Shown in pieces: positions 50,554 to 59,116 of a stretch of DNA of 64,000 bases. The stretch is from Acidobacteriota bacterium (GTDB lineage Bacteria; Acidobacteriota; Vicinamibacteria; Marinacidobacterales; Marinacidobacteraceae): NCBI GenBank assembly GCA_009840635.1, contig VXNL01000053.1, positions 1 through 64,000 on the forward strand, read 5' to 3'. Position 1 is the stretch's first letter. Each line of letters opens with the position of its first letter. The notes beneath the pieces were generated by a model, which was not told where the DNA came from, made no database searches, and worked only from the letters and a program-made list of their open reading frames with translations. The position numbers and the translations under genes were made by a program.

Positions 50554-51593
50554 TGCGCCTCGGCCTCGAACTCGGCTACCTGACGAAGGGTTCACCCGAC
50601 CCGGTGGCGCTCGCCGAACGGGCGGAGGCCGTCGGGTTCGATTCGGTCTGGGTCTCGGAAGCCTGGGGTTCCGACGGGGTCAGCCTGCTCGCCTGGATCG
50701 GCGCCCGGACCGAACGGGTCGCGCTCGGCACCGCCATCCTGCCTATCGGCTCGCGCACCCCGGCGCTCCTGGCGCAGACGGCGGCCACGCTTGACATGCT
50801 CAGCGGAGGACGGCTGATCCTCGGCCTCGGCGTCTCCGGTCCGCAGGTCATGGAGGGGTGGCACGGCGTCCCGTTCGCGAAGCCGGTGACCCGGACCCGC
50901 GAGACGGTCGAAGTCATCCGGGGCATCCTTCGCCGGGAGCGGAAGCTGGAGTACGACGGTGAGTCCATCCGGCTCCCCATGCCGGACGGCACCGGGCTTG
51001 GAAAGCCGCTGAAGCTGATGCTCCGACCGCATCGTGCCGAGATTCCGATCTACCTCGCCTCGATCGGTCCCCAGAACACCGCGCTCACCGCGGAGACCGC
51101 GGACGGCTGGCTCCCGTTCCTCTACTCGCCGGACCAGGCCGCCGACGTCTGGGGTCCCGCGCTCGCCGCCGGCGCCGCGAGCCGGAAGCTGCCGGCGCCA
51201 CTCGACATCGCTCCGATGGTCGATTGCGCCCTGGGCAGCGATCTCTTCCGTCTCCGCGACCAGTTACGGCCGGGGATCGCGCTCTACGTGGGCGGCATGG
51301 GGGCGCGCCGGCGCAACTTCTACAACCAGCTCGCGTGCCGTTACGGCTACGAGGCCGCAGCGAAGACGATCCAGGACCTCTATTTGGACGGGAAAAAGGA
51401 CGACGCGGCGGCGGCGGTCCCCGACGGGCTGGTGGACGAGATCTGCCTCGTCGGGCCGGAGGCGAGGATTGCCGAGCGGATGGCCGCGTACCGGGAAGCG
51501 GGGGTCACGACCCTGATCGTGTCACCGCCCGTGGATGAGGAGGGGAATCCCGCGCCGGACGGCCTGGACGCGCTGCGACGCGCGTGCTCCTGA
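50553..51593 (+). CDS. LLM-class F420-dependent oxidoreductase
   Basis: A luciferase-like TIM-barrel protein of 346 residues: GLELGYLTKGSPDPVALAER, FDSVWVSEAWGSDGVSLLAW, RLILGLGVSGPQVMEGWHG and PIYLASIGPQNTALTAETAD. It resembles the mycobacterial Rv3520c-like group that uses F420 or FMN. Cofactor and substrate are unknown. The ATG overlaps the previous stop by one base (TGATG). Confidence 0.88.
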   Translation: MRLGLELGYLTKGSPDPVALAERAEAVGFDSVWVSEAWGSDGVSLLAWIGARTERVALGTAILPIGSRTPALLAQTAATLDMLSGGRLILGLGVSGPQVMEGWHGVPFAKPVTRTRETVEVIRGILRRERKLEYDGESIRLPMPDGTGLGKPLKLMLRPHRAEIPIYLASIGPQNTALTAETADGWLPFLYSPDQAADVWGPALAAGAASRKLPAPLDIAPMVDCALGSDLFRLRDQLRPGIALYVGGMGARRRNFYNQLACRYGYEAAAKTIQDLYLDGKKDDAAAAVPDGLVDEICLVGPEARIAERMAAYREAGVTTLIVSPPVDEEGNPAPDGLDALRRACS

Positions 51594-51601
51594 ACTGATC
51601 G

Positions 51602-52198
51602 ATGACGCTCCCCGTCCTGCTGCTGGCGTTCTACGGGATGACCGTGGTGCGGGCGGTGCTCGTTCGCCGGAGAACGGGGATCAACCCGGTGAAGCTGAAG
51701 GCGGACGACTCGGTTCACGAAGTGACGGGCCGGGTTCTGAAGGCGAGCATCGGGACCTGGCTGCTCATCAGTCTGGTGTACGCCTTTGCCCCCGAACTGA
51801 AGCCGTGGCTGGTCCCCATCCAGTACCTCGAGACCGAGGCCGTTCACCGGACCGGCGCCATCGTCGCCACGATCGCGATCCTGTGGATCGGCATCGGGCA
51901 GGCCCAGATGTCCGGTTCCTTCCGCATGGGAATCGATGCTTCCGAGAAGACGGCCCTCGTCCGTCACGGGTTCTTCTCGTGGTCGCGAAACCCCATCTAC
52001 CTCGGTCTCCTGACGGGGGTGGCCGGGTTCTTTCTGGTGGCGCCCAACGCCCTCAGCTTCGGCGCCTTCGTCGCCGCCTGGACCGGGATCAAGATCCAGG
52101 TTCGGCTGGAGGAGGAATACCTGCTCTCCCACCACGGCGACGCCTACCGGGAGTACCGGGCCACCGTGCGGCGGTGGATCGGGACGCGGCGCGGCTGA
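51602..52198 (+). CDS. isoprenylcysteine carboxyl methyltransferase-like membrane protein
   Basis: A 198-residue protein with about four to five hydrophobic segments and the ICMT/PEMT-type C-terminal signature RHGFFSWSRNPIYLGLLTG followed by QVRLEEEYLLSHHGDAYREY. These residues bind SAM in the family. The methyl acceptor is unknown. Last gene of the nth cassette; tandem repeats start about 50 bp downstream. Confidence 0.88.
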   Translation: MTLPVLLLAFYGMTVVRAVLVRRRTGINPVKLKADDSVHEVTGRVLKASIGTWLLISLVYAFAPELKPWLVPIQYLETEAVHRTGAIVATIAILWIGIGQAQMSGSFRMGIDASEKTALVRHGFFSWSRNPIYLGLLTGVAGFFLVAPNALSFGAFVAAWTGIKIQVRLEEEYLLSHHGDAYREYRATVRRWIGTRRG

Positions 52199-52250
52199 CC
52201 GGAGGTAGGCCAACAGCCGTTATGGCGCCGCCGGCCGCGCGGCGTACCCG

Positions 52251-52410
52251 CTGCACCCGGCGATAACCGGGCCGGCGGGCATCTGCACCGAGCGATATCG
52301 GGGCCGGCGGGCGCCTGCACCCAGCGATAGCGAGGTCGGCGGGCGGCTGCATCCAGCGACATCGGGGCCGGCTGGCGGCTGCACCCAGCGATAACCGGGC
52401 CGGTGTTCCG
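52251..52410. repeat. five tandem 32-bp repeats
   Basis: Five direct 32-bp units starting at 52251, 52283, 52315, 52347 and 52379, each beginning CTGCAYC and containing GCGAYA...GGYCGGYGG. Units are diverged at several positions, and the last one ends in GTTCCG. The array lies after the ICMT-like gene. It does not have separate spacers and so is not CRISPR. Confidence 0.85.
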
Positions 52411-52458
52411 AGCCGGGTGGGATGTCGCTTCGCTTCGACTTTTCCACATTGGGCCCGC

Positions 52459-52519
52459 AAACGGGAAAAAAGCGCCCCGTTTTACGTCTGAACCAGAAAG
52501 GCCGGGTGCATGCCCGGCC
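52459..52519 (+). promoter_or_regulatory. two-hairpin leader before coiled-coil gene
   Basis: In the 348-bp region between the ICMT-like gene and the small coiled-coil gene, after the tandem array, two stems can be drawn: AAACGGG with CCCGTTT (52459-52465/52476-52482) and GGCCGGG with CCCGGCC (52500-52506/52513-52519). They end 27 bp before the ATG, which has an AAAGGAG. This may be a regulatory 5' leader or a terminator for the upstream gene; no known riboswitch class is recognised. Confidence 0.4.
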
Positions 52520-52546
52520 CCGGCGAGAAACAAGAAAGGAGTTGTC

Positions 52547-52930
52547 ATGTCCGAATCCACCATCCCCCCTGCCGAAACGGTTGCCGCGCCGAGGGCGGCT
52601 CCCTACACTGGCGACATGGACATCGGCCGCCCGGTTCCCGTCCCCTGGTGGAGGGAGGCGGTACGGTCCTGGGTGCCGGTGCTGGGGATCGCCGCCGTGC
52701 TCGTCTTCCAGATGGTCAGCCTGCAACAGCAGATCGGTGATCTGCGGACGGACTTCCACCGGGAGATGGGCGATCTACGGACCGACATCCAGCGGGACAT
52801 GGGTGACCTGAGGACGGACATGCAGAGGGAGATGGGTGACCTGCGGGATGAACTCCGGACGGAGATGAGCATCCTGGGGGAGCGGATCACCCGGCTGGAA
52901 ACGCTGCTCGAGCCGCGGGCGGAGCGGTAG
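52547..52930 (+). CDS. small membrane-anchored hendecad coiled-coil protein
   Basis: A 127-residue protein: a roughly 40-residue N-terminus, one transmembrane segment (SWVPVLGIAAVLVFQMVSL), then four 11-residue repeats of the type MGDLRTDxQRx and a last coil ITRLETLLEPRAER. Eleven-residue periodicity suggests a weakly right-handed coiled coil. AAAGGAG lies 7 bp upstream of the ATG. It lies between the 32-bp and 81-bp tandem arrays. No function is known; the DNA repeat inside the gene has a 33-bp period. Confidence 0.8.
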   Translation: MSESTIPPAETVAAPRAAPYTGDMDIGRPVPVPWWREAVRSWVPVLGIAAVLVFQMVSLQQQIGDLRTDFHREMGDLRTDIQRDMGDLRTDMQREMGDLRDELRTEMSILGERITRLETLLEPRAER

Positions 52931-52945
52931 AGCGCGGCGCCGCCT

Positions 52946-53160
52946 GCGGGCCTGCGGCCCGCGTGCCCACCGGAGGTCGGCGTTCCAAGCCGGGTGCGTC
53001 ACCTGGGCTCGCCGCGCTGCGCCGTTGCGGGCCTGCGGCCCGTGTGCCGACCGGAGACCGGCGTTCCAAGCCGGGTGTGCCGTCTGGAGGTGGAGCCCTA
53101 CGCGCTGGCGGGCCTGCGGCCCGCGTGCCGGCTGAAGCCGGCGCTCCAAGCCATGTGCGC
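52946..53160. repeat. tandem 81-bp repeats, double-hairpin type
   Basis: Units start at 52946, 53027 and 53108 (last one partial). Each begins with the hairpin GCGGGCC-TGC-GGCCCGY, then GTGCCN and a second stem, best preserved in the third unit as GCCGGC-TGAA-GCCGGC (53127-53142), then GGCGYTCCAAGCC. The family also occurs singly at 45065-45110. Confidence 0.8.
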
Positions 53161-53162
53161 CC

Positions 53163-54248
53163 CTACGGGGTCCAGGCCTCGGCGCGTTCCAGGAACACCG
53201 AGGGGTTGTCCAGCCACTCGGCGTAACCGATGTTCCGTTCGTCGGTGAGGTAGTCGAGCTTGTCGTCGAGACAGGCGAGTAGGACTTCCTCGCCCTGGTC
53301 GAGGGCGAATCCGCCGAGTTCGAACTCCGTGTCGAGGGCGGTCACCGCGAAGAAGCCGTCGGAGGCTGCTTCCGCGACCCGGTTCGCGATCTCGTCGCCC
53401 GCCAGCGCGTCCACTCCCCGGGTGGCCAACACCAGCAGTTGCTCGGACCGGGGCAACTCGGCGCCGAAGAAGACGACCTGCGGATAGCCGGGAGACGGCG
53501 GCTCCAGGTGGCTGCGTCCGGAAAGGTTCGCGGACGATCCGCTCGCGGCGATGCGAAAGGCCTCGGTGCCGTCGGCGACGACGGTCCCTTCGGGGGTGGT
53601 GACGCTGGTCCCCACCAGCAGCACGCCTCCGTCATCGATGAGGCCGACGATCTGCAGGAAGCGGGACTCGCCGGTCGTCTCCACCGAGACGCCGACGCGG
53701 AACTCGCTCGTCAGATGGCTGTATTCGCGGAGCGTCGCGGCGTCGGCGCCGCGCACGAGGAGCGAGTGACGGAACTCGATGTGCCCCGATGTGAACGCGA
53801 CCGCGGGGGCGCCGGACGGGTCCAGGGTACGTTCCTCCAGGATCGTGATGCCGCCTCCGACGAGGTCGAACTCCGGGGTGGCCGGAAGCAACCAGATCCC
53901 CGGCCAGACGTCGATGCCGCGGCGGTCGAAGGAGAGGCCGGCGCCGTCCATCGCCTCGAGCGCGCTCAGGAGATCGGCCTCGTAGCCGCGATGCTCGTCG
54001 AACGCCGTCGATTCCGGGTCGGGATCACCGCGGTAACTGATCGGCTCGTAGGAGGCGAAGAAGCCGAACTCGAGGACGCGCCCTTCCTCGGCGCAGCGGA
54101 CGGGCGGCGGCGCAGTGGGCGCGGGAGCCGGGTCGGGAGCCGTCGGCGAAGTCGATGGGCCGTCCGAACCTTCATCGCACCCGCCAGCCGCGACGCCGAA
54201 GACGAACGCGGCGGCCAGGAGCGGACGGCGGGCGCCGGACCGCGTCAT
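53163..54248 (-). CDS. extracellular solute-binding lipoprotein (SBP_bac_3 type)
   Basis: A 361-residue lipoprotein with lipobox VAAGGC and a Pro/Ala/Thr-rich linker. The folded part resembles family 3 amino-acid-binding proteins: YEADLLSALEAMDGAGLSFD, FDLVGGGITILEERT, AFTSGHIEFRHSLLVR and near the end LDDKLDYLTDERNIGYAEWL. No ABC permease or ATPase gene is adjacent. Start overlaps the dapF stop (ATGA). It could be a sensor or part of a transporter encoded elsewhere. Confidence 0.75.
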   Translation of the reverse strand: MTRSGARRPLLAAAFVFGVAAGGCDEGSDGPSTSPTAPDPAPAPTAPPPVRCAEEGRVLEFGFFASYEPISYRGDPDPESTAFDEHRGYEADLLSALEAMDGAGLSFDRRGIDVWPGIWLLPATPEFDLVGGGITILEERTLDPSGAPAVAFTSGHIEFRHSLLVRGADAATLREYSHLTSEFRVGVSVETTGESRFLQIVGLIDDGGVLLVGTSVTTPEGTVVADGTEAFRIAASGSSANLSGRSHLEPPSPGYPQVVFFGAELPRSEQLLVLATRGVDALAGDEIANRVAEAASDGFFAVTALDTEFELGGFALDQGEEVLLACLDDKLDYLTDERNIGYAEWLDNPSVFLERAEAWTP

Positions 54249-55117
54249 CGGCGTTCGGGTCGCTCCGACCGAGGGACCGTGGACCCGGAGACAAGGCCGA
54301 AGGCGCCCTCGAAGACCCGGGTCACCGGCCCCTCCATCAGCGGCGCCTCGCCGGTGAAGTCGATATGGATCAGGTCACCGCTCGCCACCCGGACGGGGAC
54401 GGCCGCCGGCCAGCCGAGGAAGCGATGCGCCACCGTGACCGCCGCCGTGGCCCCGGTCCCGCACGCGAGGCACTCGGCCTCGACGCCCCGTTCGAAGGTG
54501 CGGAGCCGGATCTCTCCCGAACCTTCGTCCAGCGCGATGAAGTTGGCGTTCGCGCCGGCTGGGAAAACCTCGTGCCGCCGGATCGCGCTGCCCCGGCGGT
54601 CCACGTCCACGGCACCGACATCCGGGACGACTTCGATGGCGTGCGGAACGCCCACCTCCAGCGCGAACAGCTCTGCCTCGCCGCCGGGGAGGTCGGACAG
54701 CCGGAGGCGGCGGATCGGACTCGGCTTCGTCATCGCCACCCGCACCGTCGCCGCACCGGCGGCGCTCGCCAGGATGTCGGCTCGCAGCACCCCCGCCGGC
54801 GTCGCGATCCGCTGCGAGATCCCACCCGCCCCGATCTCCCGGGCGAAGACCGCGGCGCAGCGGGTGCCGTTGCCGCAGAGTTCTCCCTCGCTGCCGTCGG
54901 CGTTGAAGTACCGCATCACGTAGTCGGCATCCTGCCGCTGCCCGCCGCGCTCGACCAGGATCAGGCCGTCGGCCCCGATCCCGAGCTTGCGGCGGCATGC
55001 CCGCCGGGCGAGCGGGGGCTTCTCCGCCTCTTCAATGGCGCCGCCGCGGTTGTCCGCGACGACGAAGTCGTTGCCGGCCCCCGACATCTTGACAAAGCGG
55101 AGGTTGGAAACCGGCAT
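54245..55117 (-). CDS. dapF: diaminopimelate epimerase
   Basis: Converts LL-DAP to meso-DAP for lysine and peptidoglycan synthesis. The 290-residue protein has MSGAGNDFVVADNRGG, the first catalytic cysteine in GELCGNGTRC and the second in CLACGTGATAAV, plus GANANFIALD. Located between selD and the solute-binding protein; no other lysine genes are in the window. Confidence 0.97.
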   Translation of the reverse strand: MPVSNLRFVKMSGAGNDFVVADNRGGAIEEAEKPPLARRACRRKLGIGADGLILVERGGQRQDADYVMRYFNADGSEGELCGNGTRCAAVFAREIGAGGISQRIATPAGVLRADILASAAGAATVRVAMTKPSPIRRLRLSDLPGGEAELFALEVGVPHAIEVVPDVGAVDVDRRGSAIRRHEVFPAGANANFIALDEGSGEIRLRTFERGVEAECLACGTGATAAVTVAHRFLGWPAAVPVRVASGDLIHIDFTGEAPLMEGPVTRVFEGAFGLVSGSTVPRSERPERR

Positions 55118-55125
55118 TCACGCGC

Positions 55126-57396
55126 TCACGCGCTCCGAATCGTAGCCACCGCGCCATCCTCGGAGCGGGGAAACACGGTTCCGATCCGGACCGCCTCCAC
55201 GTTCGCGTCCTGGAGCCGGCCCAGGAAGTCCTCGGACCGGGCTTCGGGCACCCCCGCGAGGAAACCGCCCGCGGTCTGCGGATCGAACAGCAACTCGAGA
55301 CGGGGATGCCGCGAGGCCTCGGCCTCGATCCGGATCGCCTTCGCGATCCTGCGGTTCGCCTCGTGCGCGGTGCTGCGGAGGCCGGAACCGAGGAGCTCCT
55401 CGGCGCCGGGCAAAGCGGGCAGCGTTGAAACGTCCAGTTCCGCCGACAAGCCGCTGGCCCGCAGCATCTCGGCGAGATGGTTCATGAGTCCGAAGCCGGT
55501 CACGTCGGTCGCCGCGCGGAGGCCCGCCGCCACCGCCGCCCGGGCCGCCTTCTCGTTGGGACACACCATCTGGGCGGTGGCCGCCTGGAGCCACGCGCCC
55601 CTTCCCTGGCCGAGCATGACGCCCCGCAGCACGACCCCGCTGCCGAGCCGCTTGGTCAGGTAGAGCCCGTCCCCGGCCTCGAGGCCGTCGAGCGTCAGCA
55701 GGCGGTCCCCGATCGGGTGCCCTTCCACCGAGAAGCCGACGGTCAACTCGGGACCGACCGTGGTGTGGCCGCCCAGCAGGGCAACCCCGATTTCGTCCAG
55801 GAGCGAGCGGGCGCCCGCGAGGAGTTGGTAGAGCGTCTCCGCGCCGGCTTCGGGGGTCTCGTCCTCGGGGAGGTTGACGAGCGCCATCGCGTACCGCGGG
55901 GCGGCGCCGGTGGCGAACAGATCGGACAGCGCGTTGGCCGCCGCGACCTTGCCGTTCAGCCAGTGGTCGCCGCTGAACGCCTTGAACCAGTCCACGCTCG
56001 ACACCACCACGTCGCCGCGCGGGGTGGCGAAGGCGGCGGCGTCGTCGGACTGGTCGAGCCCGAGGCGAACGCTCCCGTTCCCTGCGTCGGCTCCGGCGCC
56101 GAGTTCGTCGCGCAGGCGGCCGAGCGCCCGGTCGAGGGTGGTCTGGCCGGCCTTCGCCGCGCAGCCGCCGCACACCATCGCCTCCATCGCGGTCCGGTCC
56201 ATCCGGGAGAACTCGCCGGTGGTCCCGCCGCCGTCGTCGAGCACCTGGAACTTCCGCATAAACTTCCGGTCGATCCGGTCCTTGAGGTTCATCACCCAGC
56301 GGCCCTCGAAGGACGTTCCCCACTTCGCCCCGAGCGCGCTGCCGTCTCCCAGGTTGAGCAGGGTCAGAAAGTCCGGCTGTGGGCGGTAACCGCGGAGCGG
56401 TCTTCCGGCAACCACCCGCCGCAGGTTGTCGGCGATGAACGGCCCCTGCCGCACCGCGTACACCCCCGCCTTCGGGGTCGCCGGCCAGTCCTCGAGGGTC
56501 GCGCAGTCCCCCACCGCGAAGATCCGGTCGTCGCCCAGGGTCTGGAGCGTCGGGCGGGTGAGCACAAAACCGTGCTCGTCGAGGGGCAGCCCCGAATCGC
56601 GGAAGACGTCCAGGCTTCCGGCGCCCACCGCCCAGATGAGGGAGTCGGCGGGGACGACCTCACCGCCCTCGAGCCGGACGCCGCCGTCCTCGGCCGCGGC
56701 GACCCAGGCGCCCGTGCGGATCGAGATTCCCCGGGCCGCGGCATTGCGGCGGGCCCGGCTCGCCAGCGAGGGCGGGAACCCGGTGAGCACCTCGGGAAGC
56801 GCCTGGAGCAGCGTGATCCGGAGCGCGCGCTCGATCCCGGCGCGGCGAGCCGCCGCCAGCAGCCGTTCCCGGACGGTGAACGCCAGCTCGATGCCGCCGG
56901 TGCCTCCCCCGGCGACCACCACCTCGAACGGCCGGTCCGCGGCATGCGCCAGAAAGGACGACGAGAGCGTCCCGATCTCCCGCACCAGGCGCGCGATCGG
57001 ACGGGTGGCTCGGGCCCGCTCCCGGACGCCGGGCAGGTCGAGTCCGGCGACGGTGCTACCGATGTCGAAGGAGACGAAGTCGTAGGCGAGCGGGGCGCGC
57101 CCCGCGAGCCGGATGCGCCGGTCGGGCGGATCCACTCCCACCGCGGGCGTGAGGACGACTTCGGCGCCCGCCAGCCGGGCCAGCGGGACCACGTCGATCT
57201 CCAGCTCCGAGGCCCGGTACTGACCGGCGACGAACCCGGGCACCATCCCGGAGTAGACGGCGACCGGCGTGTCGAGCACCACCGTCACTCGGGCCTCGGG
57301 CCACGGGCGCATCATCATCCGGCGCAGGACCTGGACGTGGGAATGGCCACCGCCCACCAGGACGACGTGGGGCCGGTGGGCCGTGTTCTCACGCAT
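55126..57396 (-). CDS. selD: selenide, water dikinase fused to NADH-dehydrogenase-like domain
   Basis: Makes selenophosphate for selenoprotein synthesis. From the ATG at 57396 it has 756 residues. The N-terminal half is a pyridine-nucleotide-disulfide-type oxidoreductase with FAD motif VVLVGGGHSHVQVL, second GxGxxG VVVAGGGTGGIELAF and IFAVGDCA. The SelD half starts with MVCGGCAAKAG (catalytic Cys near 409; Cys, not Sec), then LDQSDDAAAFATPRGD, LLGGHTTVGPELTVGFSVEG and the C-terminal ATP-grasp-like part. The fusion is known in several phyla. A start at 57435 is also possible. Only 8 bp separate it from dapF. Confidence 0.95.
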   Translation of the reverse strand: MRENTAHRPHVVLVGGGHSHVQVLRRMMMRPWPEARVTVVLDTPVAVYSGMVPGFVAGQYRASELEIDVVPLARLAGAEVVLTPAVGVDPPDRRIRLAGRAPLAYDFVSFDIGSTVAGLDLPGVRERARATRPIARLVREIGTLSSSFLAHAADRPFEVVVAGGGTGGIELAFTVRERLLAAARRAGIERALRITLLQALPEVLTGFPPSLASRARRNAAARGISIRTGAWVAAAEDGGVRLEGGEVVPADSLIWAVGAGSLDVFRDSGLPLDEHGFVLTRPTLQTLGDDRIFAVGDCATLEDWPATPKAGVYAVRQGPFIADNLRRVVAGRPLRGYRPQPDFLTLLNLGDGSALGAKWGTSFEGRWVMNLKDRIDRKFMRKFQVLDDGGGTTGEFSRMDRTAMEAMVCGGCAAKAGQTTLDRALGRLRDELGAGADAGNGSVRLGLDQSDDAAAFATPRGDVVVSSVDWFKAFSGDHWLNGKVAAANALSDLFATGAAPRYAMALVNLPEDETPEAGAETLYQLLAGARSLLDEIGVALLGGHTTVGPELTVGFSVEGHPIGDRLLTLDGLEAGDGLYLTKRLGSGVVLRGVMLGQGRGAWLQAATAQMVCPNEKAARAAVAAGLRAATDVTGFGLMNHLAEMLRASGLSAELDVSTLPALPGAEELLGSGLRSTAHEANRRIAKAIRIEAEASRHPRLELLFDPQTAGGFLAGVPEARSEDFLGRLQDANVEAVRIGTVFPRSEDGAVATIRSA

Positions 57397-57506
57397 GATG
57401 GTCAGGGCGCAGCGGCGAAAGTATCGGCCATACAATCGCGGGTCCGGCGAATCGCGGAACCAGGGGAGGCTTCGGCATCCATCCCGCAGCCGGGAGGAGA
57501 CGATCC

Positions 57507-59111
57507 ATGAATCACCACTTGACGAATCTGCGGCAGCATCCCGCGCTCCCGCTCATTGGCGCGCTCCTGCTCGCGGTCGCCTTCGGCTGCGCGGGGGGCG
57601 GGGACGAACCGTTCATGGAGCAGCCCTGCACGGATGAGATGAGCCTCAACGAATGTCTCGTCTTCCGCTCGGCCCAGTTCGAACTCGACACCGAGCGGGA
57701 GCACCCGCCGCGCGGGTTCCTGGATCCCGACGTGTTCATCGAGCACGAGGCGTCCGGCTTCGCCAAGGTGCTCTGCTCGGCGGTCTTCCTGACCGGGCTC
57801 GATTTCGAAGCCGCCCAGCATCAGATCGGCGGCTTCACCTCCCGCTACCGGTACCGCGACCGGCTCCTGGGGCGGGAGATCGACATGGACAACGGACGGG
57901 TCCACATCACGACGGACACCGGCGTGACGAGGACCGCGGTCCACCACGGCGACCAGGGTTGCGTCACGCTGCCGATCGGCGAGGACGGCCCCTTCTACGA
58001 GACCGTGCCCGTCACCTCCACCGTGAACCAGGACGACCCCTGGCCGATGGGGGACGTGCTCCCGGACGAGCCGCTGCCGGAAGACGTGGACGCCGAGAAG
58101 CTGGAGGCGGCCGTGGACGCGGCCTTCGAGGACGGCGCCATGACGCTCGCCTTCGTGGTGCTCCACCGGGGCCGGCTGGTGGCGGAGCGCTACCGCGAGG
58201 AGGACGGGATCACCAAGGACACCCCGCTCGAGAGCTGGTCCATGAACAAGAGCCTTTCCGCGACCCTGCTCGGGATCCTCATTACCCAGGGCGATTACAC
58301 CCTCGACCAGCTCGCGCCGATCGACGCCTGGCACGAGGATCCGAACGACGTGCGCGGCACCATCCGGATCCAGGACATCCTGCAGATGTCCAGCGGACTC
58401 CGCTGCCTCAACGCCGGCGATCCCGAGTGGGACGAAGCGACCATGGGCTATCCGGACCACCTCTACCTCTACACCAGCACCGTGGATTCCCACGAATGGG
58501 CGACCCAGCGGGCGCCGCAGTGGGCGCCCAACACGGTCGGGCGGTACCGCAACTGCGATCCGATCCTCACGAACCACATCGTGCGGCTCGGGGTCGAGGG
58601 CCGCGGTGAGAACTACCACCAGTTCCCGCAGAAGCACCTCTTCGACCCGATCGGCGCCAACCGGTTCGTCGCGGAGGCCGATCCCCACGGCAACTTCCTG
58701 CTGAACGGCTACGGCTTCGGCAGCGGACGGGCCTGGGCCCGGCTCGGCCAGCTCTACCTCGACGGCGGCATGGCCCCGAACGGCGAGCGGGTGCTCTCGG
58801 AGGAGTTCGTCGAGTTCGCGACCTCGGTGGCGCCCTCCTGGGAGGCCGACGGGCGGCCCATCTACGGCGGGCTCATCTGGATCAACAACCCGCCGCGCGG
58901 CGGCGAGAAGCGTTTCCCCGCGCTCCCCAACAGCACCTTCAGCTTCGCGGGCGCCGGCGGCCAGAGCACGATCATCGTCCCCGAGCACGAGATGGTGATC
59001 GCCCGGCTCGGGCTCTACGAGGGCTCGCTCGACGGGAGCGCCAACCGGGCGCTCCAGAACGCGCTGGGGATGCTGGTCGAGGCGATTCCCCGGGCCGACG
59101 CGTCAAACTGA
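57507..59111 (+). CDS. serine hydrolase, beta-lactamase family, lipoprotein
   Basis: A 534-residue exported lipoprotein (signal with lipobox VAFGC). The first about 170 residues form an N-terminal region without a recognised domain; the rest is a class C beta-lactamase-like hydrolase with SxxK in SWSMNKSLSATLLG, YxN-like YRNCDPILTNH and GAGGQSTIIVPEHEM near the end. Such proteins can be esterases or DD-peptidases; the substrate is unknown. GGGAGGAG precedes the ATG. First gene of the plus-strand set. Confidence 0.88.
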   Translation: MNHHLTNLRQHPALPLIGALLLAVAFGCAGGGDEPFMEQPCTDEMSLNECLVFRSAQFELDTEREHPPRGFLDPDVFIEHEASGFAKVLCSAVFLTGLDFEAAQHQIGGFTSRYRYRDRLLGREIDMDNGRVHITTDTGVTRTAVHHGDQGCVTLPIGEDGPFYETVPVTSTVNQDDPWPMGDVLPDEPLPEDVDAEKLEAAVDAAFEDGAMTLAFVVLHRGRLVAERYREEDGITKDTPLESWSMNKSLSATLLGILITQGDYTLDQLAPIDAWHEDPNDVRGTIRIQDILQMSSGLRCLNAGDPEWDEATMGYPDHLYLYTSTVDSHEWATQRAPQWAPNTVGRYRNCDPILTNHIVRLGVEGRGENYHQFPQKHLFDPIGANRFVAEADPHGNFLLNGYGFGSGRAWARLGQLYLDGGMAPNGERVLSEEFVEFATSVAPSWEADGRPIYGGLIWINNPPRGGEKRFPALPNSTFSFAGAGGQSTIIVPEHEMVIARLGLYEGSLDGSANRALQNALGMLVEAIPRADASN

Positions 59112-59116
59112 CGCCC

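Noticed and set aside
52251..53160. Possible CRISPR array in the repeat region
   Set aside because: Repeats are directly abutting (32 bp and 81 bp) without unique spacers, and no cas genes are nearby.
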